From NCBI GenBank assembly GCA_947650365.1, contig OX393552.1:50119873-50183872 (forward strand): a stretch of DNA of 64,000 nt, in the 5' to 3' direction. The notes below the pieces were generated by a model that saw nothing but the letters and a program-made list of their open reading frames with translations, did not search any database and was not told where the DNA came from. Positions 9,114-18,975 of this stretch are shown here, piece after piece; within the stretch, counting starts at the first letter, position 1, and each line of letters opens with the position of its first letter. Position numbers and translations under genes: made by a program. Source of the DNA: Chamaelirium japonicum (taxonomy: Eukaryota; Streptophyta; Magnoliopsida; Liliales; Melanthiaceae).

Positions 9114-10408
9114 TGTGGGGGATCAGTGAATTGCAAAATTAAAAATTTTGGAGGGGCCATATATGAATATTTTTAAAAATTTTAAAATCTCAATGGAGGC
9201 CTCAAAGACCTTTTTAAAATTTTAGGGGGGCCATCGCCCCGTCTACTCGGATGCTCCCCTGTGGGATCTTCAACTTCTCCGCCATTTTTAATGGCGAGGT
9301 TGAAAATGTTTTTTGCAGCATCTAACACGTGTCTGAAATATTGATATTCAACTGGTTCTCTTTGATAAATCAAAATAAGGCTCGCACCCATGCATAGTCA
9401 CTTCTCTGAAAATGCAAAGGTGTTCGTTCTGATCCAGTTCTCTTACTCGAGTGGACCTTCCACTTTTTCGTCATCACCTTTGTCGGGGGGAAATCTCGTA
9501 GATTTATCCTGCGACCTACAAAACAAAGGGGCTAAAACAGCTAGCTCCTCTCGGAGCGCAGGCCCTCTGACGCTCAAGTCAGCATAGATCTCAAAATGGG
9601 GGGTGGATGATCAAAAGGTAGTTCAAGTTTTTGGAATTCGAACCTGTACTTTGGAGTCTTGAGTCGTACCTTTTAGCGAACTAGGACTACAATCATCCAT
9701 GTGGTTCCTCCAGAATGTGGACACCTATCGATCTAATGGTGTCTTACAGTATGGAAAACCTATAGGCAAAAGGCGATCTTTTCCGCGAACGAGCTGGCTG
9801 TCTCGCGTGTGAGGTGGATATCCGAGCTGTTGGTGTGTCGAGCAATGCAGGTGATGAATCTTCTGAAGTGTTCTTTGAGGTTCCGACAAAAGGTGATACC
9901 TCGCGTACGGACTGATCACGGGTGACCTCATGCCCGAGCTGATCGTGGACGGCCTCGGTATCCGAGCTGTAGGTGCAGGTGCTGAATCTTCTGAAATGTT
10001 CTTTGAGCTTCCGACAAAAGGTGATATCTCGCGCGCAGGCTGATCGCGAGCGACCTCGGTATCCGAGCTGTAGGTGATCAGGTGCTGAATCTTCTGAATT
10101 GTTCTTTGTTCTTCCAACAAAAGGTGATACCTCATGTATGGGCTGATCGCGGGTGACCTCGCGTGCGAGCTATAAGTGAAGAGCAATCTGGGCGCGAGGT
10201 GTCCGAACCACAATGCCAAGGCGATTGGTGAGCTAGGTTTACCAGCTTCAGTTGGCCAGCAACCTGCGAGCTGACTCTGCGATTGTTCACACGAGTTTGG
10301 GGCTAAAACGAGTCAGGCTCCTCCTAGGGGATACGAGATGAACTCTTGAACCGGAGGCGACCTCGTGCACTTTGATGACGGGCTGGTGCTAATTTTTGGG
10401 CACCATCA
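9114..10408 (-). mobile_element. Ty3-gypsy-like LTR relic, P block 1
   Basis: Minus-strand reading starts TGATGGTGCCCAAAAATTAG (10,408) and later contains TGACTTGAGCGTCGGAGG (about 9,560), a phrase I associate with U5 regions of plant Ty3-gypsy LTRs. Between them lie three iterated units of about 103-131 bp (near 9,857, 9,988 and 10,091), each with TTCAGAAGATTCA on the minus strand. The plus-strand start TGTGGGGGATC is taken as the other end, but no 5-bp duplication is evident. This copy lacks a 200-bp segment with a TATA-like CTATAAAGG that copies 2, 4 and 5 retain. The frame 9,725-10,219 is a repeat artefact. Confidence 0.4.
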
Positions 10409-11005
10409 ACCTTCACAGTAGTAAAGACTTCCCTTAGGATTCTTATATGGCAATATTCAACAAATCACCCTTTTCCTCGGCATCTAAAGCAATCCACTTC
10501 CCTTAGAATTCTTTATAGGTGTGGCTCATATTGCTTTGTATGAAAGTTAGGCCCTTGGCTTGAGTGTTGAGATGCCAATTTAAAAGATGGTTCAATATTT
10601 TAAAACCGCAATACGAATTGACGTCGTCACAGATGAGCGGAGAGAGAGGCGGTGGAGACGGAGGGGTGGTGGTAGGTGGTAGCGAAGGAGACGCAACGCT
10701 TCCCAGGGCCCGATGTCGGTCCCACTTATGAACAAGACTATAAGAACTTCCTTCTTTTTTTAATTTTTAATTTTATTTTTTTTCTTTATGAGTTGGTGGT
10801 GGTGTTGTGCTCTTGGGCCAACTGAGGATGCATCGCCCTTTTGGATCTAATAACAATTCAGATTCTTTTCTTTTCTTGAAGCCATAACCGGCCCAATAAC
10901 TTCCTTTCTCTTTTTGGAAGAGACCGGCCCAACAATTTTGGGCTTGCAGCCTTACAGCCCGCTATGCTTTCACAAGATGCCCATAAGGTAGAGAAGTGAG
11001 TTTTA
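10409..11005 (+). promoter_or_regulatory. Conserved upstream region of U3 locus a
   Basis: About 600 bp kept upstream of every U3 locus in the array. It includes AACAAGACTATAAGAACTTC and several GGCCCA/AGCCCG motifs (near 10,890, 10,925 and 10,958), the last within 50 bp of the USE. RGCCCR motifs upstream of the USE are known as monocot-specific promoter elements of U-snRNA genes; that they act here is inference. Confidence 0.45.
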
Positions 11006-11228
11006 GTCCCACATCGGAAAGGGGAGAGTGTGTTTACATGTTTAAAAAGCGCTACAATGCTTCGTCGGTCACGACCTTACTTGAACAGGATCAATTCTAT
11101 AGGACCGTACCATTGTAACCTTAAGTGCTAAGGAGACATGCAACTCAGTCTGGATGATGAGCCCCCATGACCTCGGGATCATAGCGTGATTAACGGTTGA
11201 GATCTCTCGAGGTCGACGCAGTAGAGGA
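11006..11228 (+). pseudogene. U3: U3 snoRNA locus a: promoter plus 5' two thirds of U3, 3' truncated
   Basis: The USE GTCCCACATCG is at 11,006-11,016 and a TATA-like TTTAAAAAG at 11,041, 24 bp further. RNA sequence begins ACGACCTTACTTGAACAGG at 11,071. Box A region (GATCAATTCTATAGG), the C' box (GATGATGA) and a box B variant (ATAGCGTGA) are present. Homology stops after GCAGTAGAGGA at 11,228, where unrelated repeat D begins, so box D and the 3' stem are missing. U3 is the C/D-class snoRNA that guides 18S pre-rRNA processing. This copy should be non-functional. Confidence 0.85.
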
Positions 11229-11930
11229 CTATAACTAGTCTCTGCAACCCCTTCTATCTCTTTCTAATCTTTTTTTTTCCTCCAAACCGAAACCCACACT
11301 AAATGCCTTGGTATGAACCCTTGAAGAGCCGATGGCCGTTGGATCAAAACCTCTATCCAACTGTCCACAAACATTCACTTAGTTAACTGACGGACATATA
11401 GACAGTTTTTGTTAGGATGGTTTTTCATGCGGATGCTATGTGGCGCGTCTGGGCCGTTCCCTAATATGCAGGAGAAAAGGGGGGAGTCTGATTGTATGTA
11501 AAATGGGAGTAAGTACACTGCACGGGTCATTCCCTAATTTAATCGGACGGCTCTTTATTCTTCCATGAACGGTCGAGATGGTTCACTTAGCATCCAAAGG
11601 AAAAAACGGTCCACTACAAAATAAAAATTGGACAAATTGGTTATAGGTCCGTATAACATAAAGCGGTAAAGAGATGTTTTAGTAGTAGGTAATTTTGTTT
11701 GTAAAAATATCCATTTTACCCCTATATGCAGTTGTACAAGAAATCACATGAAGAGTAACATTTGCTATAGTGATTTCACAGTTGCAATTTTTATTTACAA
11801 CAATTATTATAAAAAAAAACTACATTGATTTCTTTGTAGCTAATGCTACTATTTATTATCAAAATGTTACTCTTTGATCATTTCAGAAATAAAGAGTAAC
11901 ATTTGCTACAATGAAATGTTCTCGATCATA
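11229..11930. repeat. Dispersed repeat D, copy 1
   Basis: Starts CTATAACTAGTCTCTGCAAC and is repeated at 26,574 and, diverged, at 49,421. It contains GAACCCTTGAAGAGCCGATG, GGTAAAGAGATGTTTTAGTA and several GAGTAACATTTGCTA iterations. I see no coding region and cannot name the family. The same junction with the truncated U3 occurs at 26,573. Confidence 0.55.
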
Positions 11931-12002
11931 ACGTCAAGAACCAACATGATGTGGGTGACACTCATTTGAAATTGGAATGACAATGCACCACATAGTCTTC
12001 AT

Positions 12003-12566
12003 TAGGGGTGGGACTTGGGCGGGTTGAAGGGTCTGCCCATGCCCAACCCAACTTGCACAAACTTTCACCCGTTTTGCCCGTGAAACCTGGGGAACTTGTG
12101 GAAGCCCAACTCGTGCTTGCCCATTCTAGTTGTGCGGGTTGCTCGGGTTGCTCAATTTGCAAAATAATGGGCGGATTGTCCAATTAGAAATACTTGTGCA
12201 TATAAATAAATGAAAAAAAAAACAACATATTTTTAAATTGTATAATTTTCTTTTTTGATTTGCATAACGAAAACATAAAATCTAACCCATACCCTGACAT
12301 ATTTAAAACGAATTCTTAGCATTCAACATCAAACACAGTCTTCGATTTCCATAAAAAAAACTACCAAAGCATTCAACCTTAGTGTATCACTTCCTTGGGT
12401 TTCTCGGGTTGGGAAGATCAATGCTCAAATTCGTCCAAATTAAAATCAGGTTGAACTTTTTGTGTCCAAATCCGTCCCAAGTTTTTAACCAGCTTTGCCC
12501 ATGTTTGTCCATTGTTCAGGTTGGGTGGGTCGAGTTCGGGTCAGACCAGCCCAAGTCCCACCCCTG
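12003..12566. mobile_element. hAT element X of the tandem pair, P block 2
   Basis: Ends TAGGGGTGGGACTTGGGC and GCCCAAGTCCCACCCCTG, with perfect duplication GTCTTCAT at 11,995-12,002 and 12,567-12,574. This is the clearest copy of the X insertion. The flanking sequence is the array monomer (CACCACATA before). Confidence 0.9.
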
Positions 12567-12574
12567 GTCTTCAT

Positions 12575-13182
12575 TACGGTTGCAACTCGGTCGGGTTGGG
12601 TCAGGTTGAGGGTCAACCTAAGCCCAACCCAAGTACTAAAATCTCCAACCCGAGATGCCCAACCCAAGCCCAACTGAAGCAAAAAAAATTATGTTCAGAT
12701 TGGGCTTGAGTTAGCCCAAGTTGGTAGGACGGGTCGGGTTGTGCAGGCTCGGGTATACTTATTGTTTAAAATTTTAACATTTGAAGATCAAAATCTAAAA
12801 AAAACTTTTACTTGCTAATACTATCGTACTACTTTTTTTACATTTCTACCCATGCAACTAGATCATTAGATAATGCCTTTATTTGATAAGCAAGAAGCAA
12901 ATAAATAATATGGAACTGGGTGAAACGAATGATTGTGACTGCGACACCTCAACATATGAGTACAAGGGTTGGTTGTGATTGTTACATATATATCACAGAC
13001 CCGTAGATATACATGAATCCTTGGGTTCAGATTGGGTCGGGTTGCCCGACCCAAATTCAACTCGGGTTGTATTTTTGCAACCCTACTCCAACCCAATTTT
13101 TAAATACATCAATCCAAACCCAACCCAAACTTGGGTTGGGCTCGGATTGGGTCAGGTCCAACCCGCCCAAGTTGCACCCCTG
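12575..13182. mobile_element. hAT element Y of the tandem pair, P block 2
   Basis: Ends TACGGTTGCAACTCGG and GCCCAAGTTGCACCCCTG. The left flank is the GTCTTCAT shared with element X (12,567-12,574) and the right flank is another GTCTTCAT (13,183-13,190). Two hAT elements therefore sit back to back with three copies of one target word. Confidence 0.88.
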
Positions 13183-13578
13183 GTCTTCATAGGTGGTGTT
13201 CCTAAATTCAATCAAGCATCTTTTTGTGACTTACAGGCCAAGTCGGGCCAGACTTTGGACATCATGCTTTTTTTTACATGCCTAGTCATCCTGAAGGATC
13301 TCTCGATCATAAAGTTAAGGGGCAACAAGATGTGAGTGACACTGTGGAAATTGGAATGGCAGTGCTAAAATCAACCAAGCATCTTTTGGCGATGTATGAA
13401 TACACACCGTTCACCCAAGTAAGTTTGTAAGGCCGTGTTTGGTAGCAAGAAAGTTTTAACTAAGGAAGGTGACAGAGAATGCACATACTAGGGCTCACGT
13501 GAATTTACATTCAACTAAGCATTTATAGTGACTTGTACAGACACATCCCTTACCCAAGTTATTTTGTAAGGATGTTAC
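13183..13578. repeat. Monomer array of P block 2 with a deleted PIF MITE
   Basis: Monomer pieces run from 13,183 and from 13,290. The MITE begins at 13,431 (GGCCGTGTTTGG after TAA) but is deleted internally and loses its right end, joining the third monomer at about 13,503. No gene. Confidence 0.6.
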
Positions 13579-15084
13579 TGTGGGGGATCCGGGAATTGCA
13601 AAATTAAAAATTTTGGAGGGGCCATATATGAATATTTTAAAAAAATTTATAATCTCAATGGAGGCCTCAAGACCTTTTTATAATTTTAGGGGGACCATGG
13701 CCCCTTCTAGTCAGATGCTCCCCTGAGGGATCTTCAACTTCTCTGCCATTTTAATGGCGAGGTTGGGAATGTTTTTTGCAGCATCTAACACGTGTCTGAA
13801 ATATTGATATTCAACTGGTTCTCCTCTTCGATAAATCAAAATAAGGCTAGCACCAATGCAGAGTCACTTCTCTGAAAATGCAAAGTTGTTCGTTCTGATC
13901 AAGTTCTCTTACTCAAGTGGATCTTTCACTTTTTCGTCATCACCTTTGTCGGGGGAAATCTCGGAGATTTCTCCCGCGACCTGCAAAACAAAGGGGCTAA
14001 AATGGCTGGCTCCTCTCAGAGCACAGGCCCTTCGACGCTCAAGTCAGTAGAGATCTCAAAAGGGGAGGTTGGATGATCAGAAGGTAGTTCGAGTTTTTGG
14101 AATTCGAACCTGTACTTTGGATCCTTGAGTCGTACCTTTATAGTCTTTCTCCGACCACTGCAAGTCGACACGTGCCCGCCCACCTGTCTCTTTGTGCACT
14201 CTCGTGCTCGCACATGGGTCTTTAAATGTGCTATGTCGTCTTACTGGCCAGCTGGCTGTCCGAGGTTATGGGGGGAATGCATCAGTCTTGTCCACTCCAA
14301 GTGGCACCTCGGAAGGCTCTAGACCGAGAGTTGGTTTCGTTTACAGCCAAGTAGGTTTGCGCATAGTGAACTTGGACTACAATTGTCCATGCAGTTCCTC
14401 CAGAACGAGGACACCTATCGATCCAATGGCGTCTTACGGTATGGAACCCCTATAGGCAAAAGGCGATCTCTTCCGCGGATGAGCTAGCTGTCTCGCGTGT
14501 GCGATGGATATTCGAGCTGTTGGTTTCGAGCGATGCAGGTGATGAATATATCTTCTGAAGTGTTCTTTGATGTTCTGACAAAAGGCGATATCTCGCATAC
14601 GGACTGATCGCGGGAGACCTCGTGTGCGAGCTAATCGTGTGCGGCCTCAGTATCCAAGCTGTAGGTGATCAGGTGCTGAATCTTCTGAAATATTCTTTGA
14701 GCTTTCCATAAAACGCGATACCTCGTGTGCGACCTTGGTATCCGAGCTGTAGGTGATCACATGTTGAATCTTCTGATGTGTTCTTTGTTCTTTTGACAAA
14801 AGGTGATACCTCATGTACGGGCTGATCGCAGGCGACTTTGCATGCGAGCTGATCGCGGACGGTCTCGGTATCTGAGCTCTGGGTGAAGAGCAATCTGGGC
14901 GTGAGGCATCTGAACCGCAATGCCAAGGCGATTGGTGAGCCTGTGCGCTGACTCTGCGATTGTTCACTCGAGTTTGGAGCTAAAGCGAGTCGGGCTCCTC
15001 CTAGGGGATACGGGACGAACTCTTGAACCGGAGGTGACCTCGTGTACTTTGATGTCGTACTGGTGCTAATTTTTGGGCACCATC
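13579..15084 (-). mobile_element. Ty3-gypsy-like LTR relic, P block 2
   Basis: Longer version of the relic in P block 1. It retains the segment at about 14,140-14,345 whose minus strand carries ACTATAAAGG (TATA-like) and GACCCATGTGCGAGCACGAG. It holds TGACTTGAGCGTCG near 14,035 and three iterations of the TTCAGAAGAT unit at about 14,551, 14,682 and 14,768. No coding frame is conserved among the copies. Confidence 0.4.
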
Positions 15085-15700
15085 AACCTTCACAGTAGTA
15101 AAGACTTCCCTTAGGATTCTTATATGACAATATTCAACAAATCACCCTTTTCCTCCACATCTAAGCAATCCACTTCCCTTACAATTCTTCATGAGTGTGG
15201 CTCATATTGCTTTTGTATTAAAGTTAGGACCTCGGCTTGAGTGTTGAGCTGCCAATTTAAAAGATGGTTCAATATTTTAGAACCTCAATGCGAATCGACG
15301 GCGTCATAGATGAGTGGAGAGAGAGGCGGTGGAGACGGAGGGGTGGTGGTAGGTTGTAGCGAAGGAGAAGCAACGCTTCCCAGGGCCCGGCGTCGGGCCC
15401 ACTTATGAACAAGACTATAAGAACTTCCTTCTTCTTTTTAAATTTTTATTAATTTGTTCTTTACGAGTTGGTGTTGTTGTTGTGCCCCTTTGGTCAACCG
15501 AGGATGCATCTCCCATTTGGATCTAATTACAATTCAGATTCTTTTCTTGAATCCACAACCGGCCCAATAACTTTCTTTCTTTGTTTGGAAGAGACCGGCC
15601 CAACAATTTTGGGCTTGCAGCCCGCTATGCTTTCACAAGGTGCCCATACGGTATAGAAGTGAGTTTTAGTCCCACATCGGAAGGGGGATAGTGCGTTACG
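15085..15700 (+). pseudogene. U3 locus b: upstream region and USE only, gene lost
   Basis: The conserved U3 upstream region ends with the USE GTCCCACATCG at 15,669-15,679. The sequence continues GGAAGGGGGATAGTGCGTTA and is then replaced at 15,701 by a Ty1-copia fragment, before the TATA box. No U3 RNA sequence follows directly. Confidence 0.75.
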
Positions 15701-16060
15701 GATTCAACTATTGAATCTGAATACGTGGCAGCATGCGAGGCAGCCAAGGAGACAGTATGGTTGAAGAACTTTCTTCAAGAATTGGAGGTAGTGCTTGCAG
15801 CAAAGATGCCCATTACACTTTACTGTGATAATAGTGGGGCCGTTGCTCAGAGCAAATAACCAAAGAACCATAAGGGAGCTAAACACATTGAAAGAAAATT
15901 TCATCTTCTCAATGATATTGAGAAATGTGGAGACGTTTTGGTGACCAAGAAAGCATCAGCAGGGAACCTCGCAGATCTTTTTACAAAGACATTACCTGCA
16001 AAGGCCTTTGACTATCATGTCGATAGGATGGGGGTTAGATGTGTATCACATTGGTTATGA
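15701..16060 (+). pseudogene. Ty1-copia RNase H C-terminal fragment, copy 1
   Basis: Frame starting GAT at 15,701 reads [17 protein letters not shown], then [12 protein letters not shown], a TAA stop at 15,857, then [11 protein letters not shown] and NLADLFTKTLPAKAF, ending at TGA 16,058. This is the end of a Ty1-copia pol (RNase H). The TAA stands where the intact element at 56.6-60.5 kb has GAA (AKEPRHHQ), a single-base nonsense change. A polypurine tract, AAGTGGGAGAT, follows at 16,065, as expected before a 3' LTR. The identical stop at 31,400 shows that the fragment was duplicated after it was broken. Confidence 0.88.
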
Positions 16061-16075
16061 GTGCAAGTGGGAGAT

Positions 16076-16734
16076 TATTAGGGTTGTATGCCCTCAAACA
16101 ATGTTTTATGTTTTTCCTCAGTTATTTATTAATCGATTTGGCACTATAATATATTCATGAGATGAATGGCTAAGCAGGTAGTCCGCAAGTGATTAAAGAT
16201 GCGACTTAATCCAAAGTAGCTCTCCATCTCTCTTGGATGCGAGGGTTTGATCTTGGAGATCAACCCTAAACCAAAGTAGCTCTCCATATCCCTCAGGATT
16301 GTAAGGAAGGCTTCCCACCGGGCTGATTCTCAAGCGACGCGAGGAATACATGGTTAAAGATTGCAAGGAGATTGATCGTCAACGTGCAGCAATTTTCGTC
16401 TAGAAATCTGTAGCAGAACAGCCCCGTCGTTTTAATTGTTTCGGGAGATCTACAGATCGGATTGACTCCGTTCCAGTTCAAAGATCTCCGGAACGAACGT
16501 GGTTACGTGCTCATAAAATTTCAGAGCAATCAGAGATCGAAGCAAAAACTGCCATTCGTTTTACCGACTGGATCTATAAAGGGCTGATCACCCCACGGTA
16601 AAATTCTCATCCAAATAACCATGCATGATCAAGGAAGATTAAATGTTTAATCCGATCCCTATCATTTGTATCATCACGAAAAGCACCATTTTAAGAGAGG
16701 TTTGGATTACATGGTTTTTGTGTTATTCAGTGCC
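16076..16734 (+). mobile_element. Partial 3' LTR of the same Ty1-copia fragment, copy 1
   Basis: It begins TATTAGGGTTGTATGCCC directly after the polypurine tract; a T-G start appears changed to T-A. It holds a short direct repeat AATCCAAAGTAGCTCTCCAT (16,210 and 16,275, the second with one mismatch). Similarity to the U3 upstream region resumes about 16,735, so the right end is probably truncated. Confidence 0.6.
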
Positions 16735-17124
16735 GCCACTTTGTTGCGAACCGCAATACAAATCGATGTCATCTCAAATGAGTGGGAGAGAGAGAGGCAG
16801 TGGAGATGGAGGGGGTTGGTCGTATGCTGTAGCGAGGGAGACCGCAACGCATCCCAGAGCCAAACGTTGGGCCCACTTAAGAACAATCAACTGAGTTAGT
16901 AGACTTCTTTCTTCTTTATGAGTTGGTGGTGGTGGTGTGCCCCTTTGTCCACCCATGATGCATGCATTTCCCTATTGGATCAAATAACAATTCAGATTCT
17001 TTTTCTTAAATTCACAATCGGCCCAATAACTTCCTTTCTCTGTTCGGAAGAGAGCGGCCCACCAATTTTGAACTCGCGGCCTTGCAGCCCGTTATGCTTT
17101 CACAAAATACCCTGAACCTGAAGG
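16735..17124 (+). promoter_or_regulatory. Distal upstream region of U3 gene c
   Basis: Diverged copy of the U3 upstream region (AACCGCAATAC, GGAGGGGGTTGGTCG, TTATGAGTTGGTGGTGGTG). GGCCCA occurs near 17,030 and 17,057 and AGCCCG near 17,096. A hAT at 17,125 separates it from the USE. Confidence 0.5.
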
Positions 17125-17564
17125 TAGGGCTGGCAATTTCGGACCCGACACGGCAGACTCGACACGACCCGACACGAAGTTAGCGGGTCTGGGTCAGGGC
17201 TAAACGGGTTCGGGTCGTAAACGGGTCGACACGATAGACCCGGGAAGACCCGTTTAGTATTCAACGGGTCGGGTCGGGTCTACCCGCAATCCGATACTAT
17301 AACATATAATACCAGCGGGTCTTTCGGGTCAGGTCGGGTCGAGTCTGATTGGGTCGGATCGGGTCAACTGAATAGTCCCAGGTGATAAACGGGTCTTACC
17401 GGGTGTTATCGGGTCTACCCGTTTATAAGCGGGTCGGGTACGGGTTTAGGATCTAGACACGATTAGTTAAATGGGTCGGGTCCGGGTCTAGGGGTTTTGG
17501 ACACGAACCTGACACGACACGACACGACCCGTACCCGACCCGACCCGACCCATTGCCACCCCTA
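17125..17564. mobile_element. hAT element inserted upstream of U3 gene c
   Basis: Starts TAGGGCTGGCAATTTCGG and ends CCATTGCCACCCCTA. The 8-bp flanks are CCTGAAGG (17,117-17,124) and TCTGAAGG (17,565-17,572), one mismatch. It lies 24 bp upstream of the USE. Same family as the elements at 5,530, 22,139 and 48,799. Confidence 0.88.
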
Positions 17565-17588
17565 TCTGAAGGTAGGGAGCTGAGTTTA

Positions 17589-17653
17589 GTCCCACATCGG
17601 AAAAGGGAGAGTGCGCTTTCATGGTTAAATAGCGCTACCTTGCCTCATTGTTC
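17589..17653 (+). promoter_or_regulatory. USE and TATA-like promoter of U3 gene c
   Basis: USE GTCCCACATCG at 17,589-17,599 and TTAAATAG at 17,625-17,632, with a 25-bp gap. RNA start is expected about 29 bp after the TATA box. The short gap is the Pol III spacing used by plant U6 and U3 genes, as opposed to the longer Pol II spacing of U1/U2. Confidence 0.85.
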
Positions 17654-17866
17654 ACGACCTTACTTGAACAGGATCAGTTCTATAGGATCGTACCACTGTA
17701 ACCTTAATCGCTTAGGTGACAGACAACTCAGTCTGGATGATGAGTCCATGACCTCAGGATCAGAGCGTGATTAACGGCTGAGATCTCTCGAGGTCGACGC
17801 AGTAGAGGATCTTTCCCAGCTCGCCTCGGCGGCGCTGGGGTGGTCCTGAGGTTGTCTGACAGACCT
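17654..17866 (+). ncRNA. U3: U3 snoRNA, full-length copy c
   Basis: C/D-class U3 snoRNA that base-pairs with pre-rRNA in the nucleolus to direct early cleavages for 18S rRNA. It starts ACGACCTTACTTGAACAGG and has the box A region GATCAGTTCTATAGG. The C' box GATGATGA is at 17,736, box B GAGCGTGA at 17,763, and box D GTCTGA at 17,854. The 3' hairpin CCCAGC...GCTGGG and the closing pair CCTCAGGA/TCCTGAGG are intact. Length about 213 nt is normal for plant U3. It differs from copy f by AGACAAC for AGGCAAC and GATCTTTCC for GATCGTTCC; the second lies near the presumed box C and may matter. A T7 stretch follows. Confidence 0.92.
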
Positions 17867-17872
17867 AAATAC

Positions 17873-17879
17873 TTTTTTT
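17873..17879 (+). terminator. Pol III terminator of U3 gene c
   Basis: Run of seven T seven bases after the RNA end, as expected for a Pol III-transcribed plant U3 gene. Confidence 0.75.
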
Positions 17880-17896
17880 AGCTTACAGCAGCTGCG

Positions 17897-18046
17897 ATGG
17901 CCGGACAGTATCGTCCTCATCGGCGGGTCCGGCCAACGTCGACGAAGTCGGACCGCAACTCGTCGGATCTTCACCATCGTTCGGAACGCAAGGCTGCCGG
18001 TACGGATTTGGATTCCATTTCTCGTTTTTTTTTTCTTCTACATTAA
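17897..18046 (+). CDS. Unrecognised 49-codon frame after U3 gene c
   Basis: An ATG in good context (GCGATGG) opens a basic peptide beginning MAGQYRPHRRVRPTS and running to TAA through a T-tract. GC content is higher than the surroundings. It may be a first exon of a captured or adjacent gene (a GTACGG donor-like site follows GCTGCC), but no second exon is recognised. It is identical in the partner copy at 33,460. Function unknown. Confidence 0.2.
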   Translation: MAGQYRPHRRVRPTSTKSDRNSSDLHHRSERKAAGTDLDSISRFFFLLH

Positions 18047-18965
18047 AATTTCCATCTTTTTTTTTTTTTTTTGTGCGTGTAGTTTGGCTTCGATGGGGTT
18101 ATCATCTCCGAAGGGGTCTCGGGTCTGAATCGGACAGCTGCCCTCTGCATTTTCGGATGTTCATAATCGCCAGGTTACGATTTGCATCCGATCCCCTTTT
18201 TTTTTCTGTACAAAAATGATCTATTTGATTCTTCTCGTAAAAAACGAATTTTTTGTGATTCAATGAATACAATGTGGTCATTATAGGAAGTCTAATTTGT
18301 CTGGAAATTATTCTTCTTGCAAAATTTGATGAAGGTGATTGGTTTGGGTCTAAGAAAAAAGATTCATCGGTGATTTCAGCAAGTGGGATTTGTAAGAAGC
18401 ATCGATGAATGTGATCGGTTGGGGGCTTCGGAAGATTCATTGGCGCTAGCAACTGATTTCATGGAGGTGGTGATTGTCTATTGGTGAGATTCAGCCAAAT
18501 CCCAATTCTAACATCTTAAAAAAATTTACGAGTCGGGCAGCAGTTCTTCGGTCATATTTGTTTTAATCTTCTCTACCGCTCTCGTCGCCGCACCCGTCTG
18601 CTAGAAAATGTCGGTCCTTCAAACATTTTGTGATACATATGTTATTTAAGTACTGAAGTTATGAATATATCCTTCATAAAAAACTAGCTAACCATCGAAA
18701 TTTCAAGCCGCCATGAACATTGGTTGATACAAGGCCAACCAAACAATAGCTTTAACTTTCAGCGGCAAGTTGTCGAGGATGGAGGACCTCCAGCGGTCGG
18801 TCGTCGGTACTTTTAAGCTATGGATCATTCCTTGGGGTGCTTTTTTTAGCGAGAATGACAGTAAATTTTGTAGTCTTATTACTTCTTGATTAATAGATAA
18901 CTGGTCGGGGGCTGCCTAACCCTCCCTTCGTACTTGGAGGGGTTCTCAAAAAACTTTCTCTAGGT
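18047..18965. other. Non-coding A block 2 sequence, paralogous to the hairpin region
   Basis: T-tracts at 18,023-18,072, then sequence to 18,660 that is a diverged copy of 20,520-21,400 (TGCCCTCTGCATT, CATCCGATCC, TCTACTTGATTCTTCTCGTAAAAAA-like words) but without the hairpin. From 18,660 to 18,965 nothing is recognised. Confidence 0.5.
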
Positions 18966-18975
18966 CTGTCTCAAC

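Noticed and set aside
9725..10219. 164-codon minus-strand frame, and its counterpart at 29,937-30,515
   Set aside because: Lies on iterated 103-131 bp units in an LTR-like relic; not conserved in length or frame among the five copies.
10409..11070. Region before the U3 loci as an snRNA gene of another class
   Set aside because: No U1, U2, U4, U5 or U6 RNA sequence follows the USE in any copy; all RNA sequence seen is U3.
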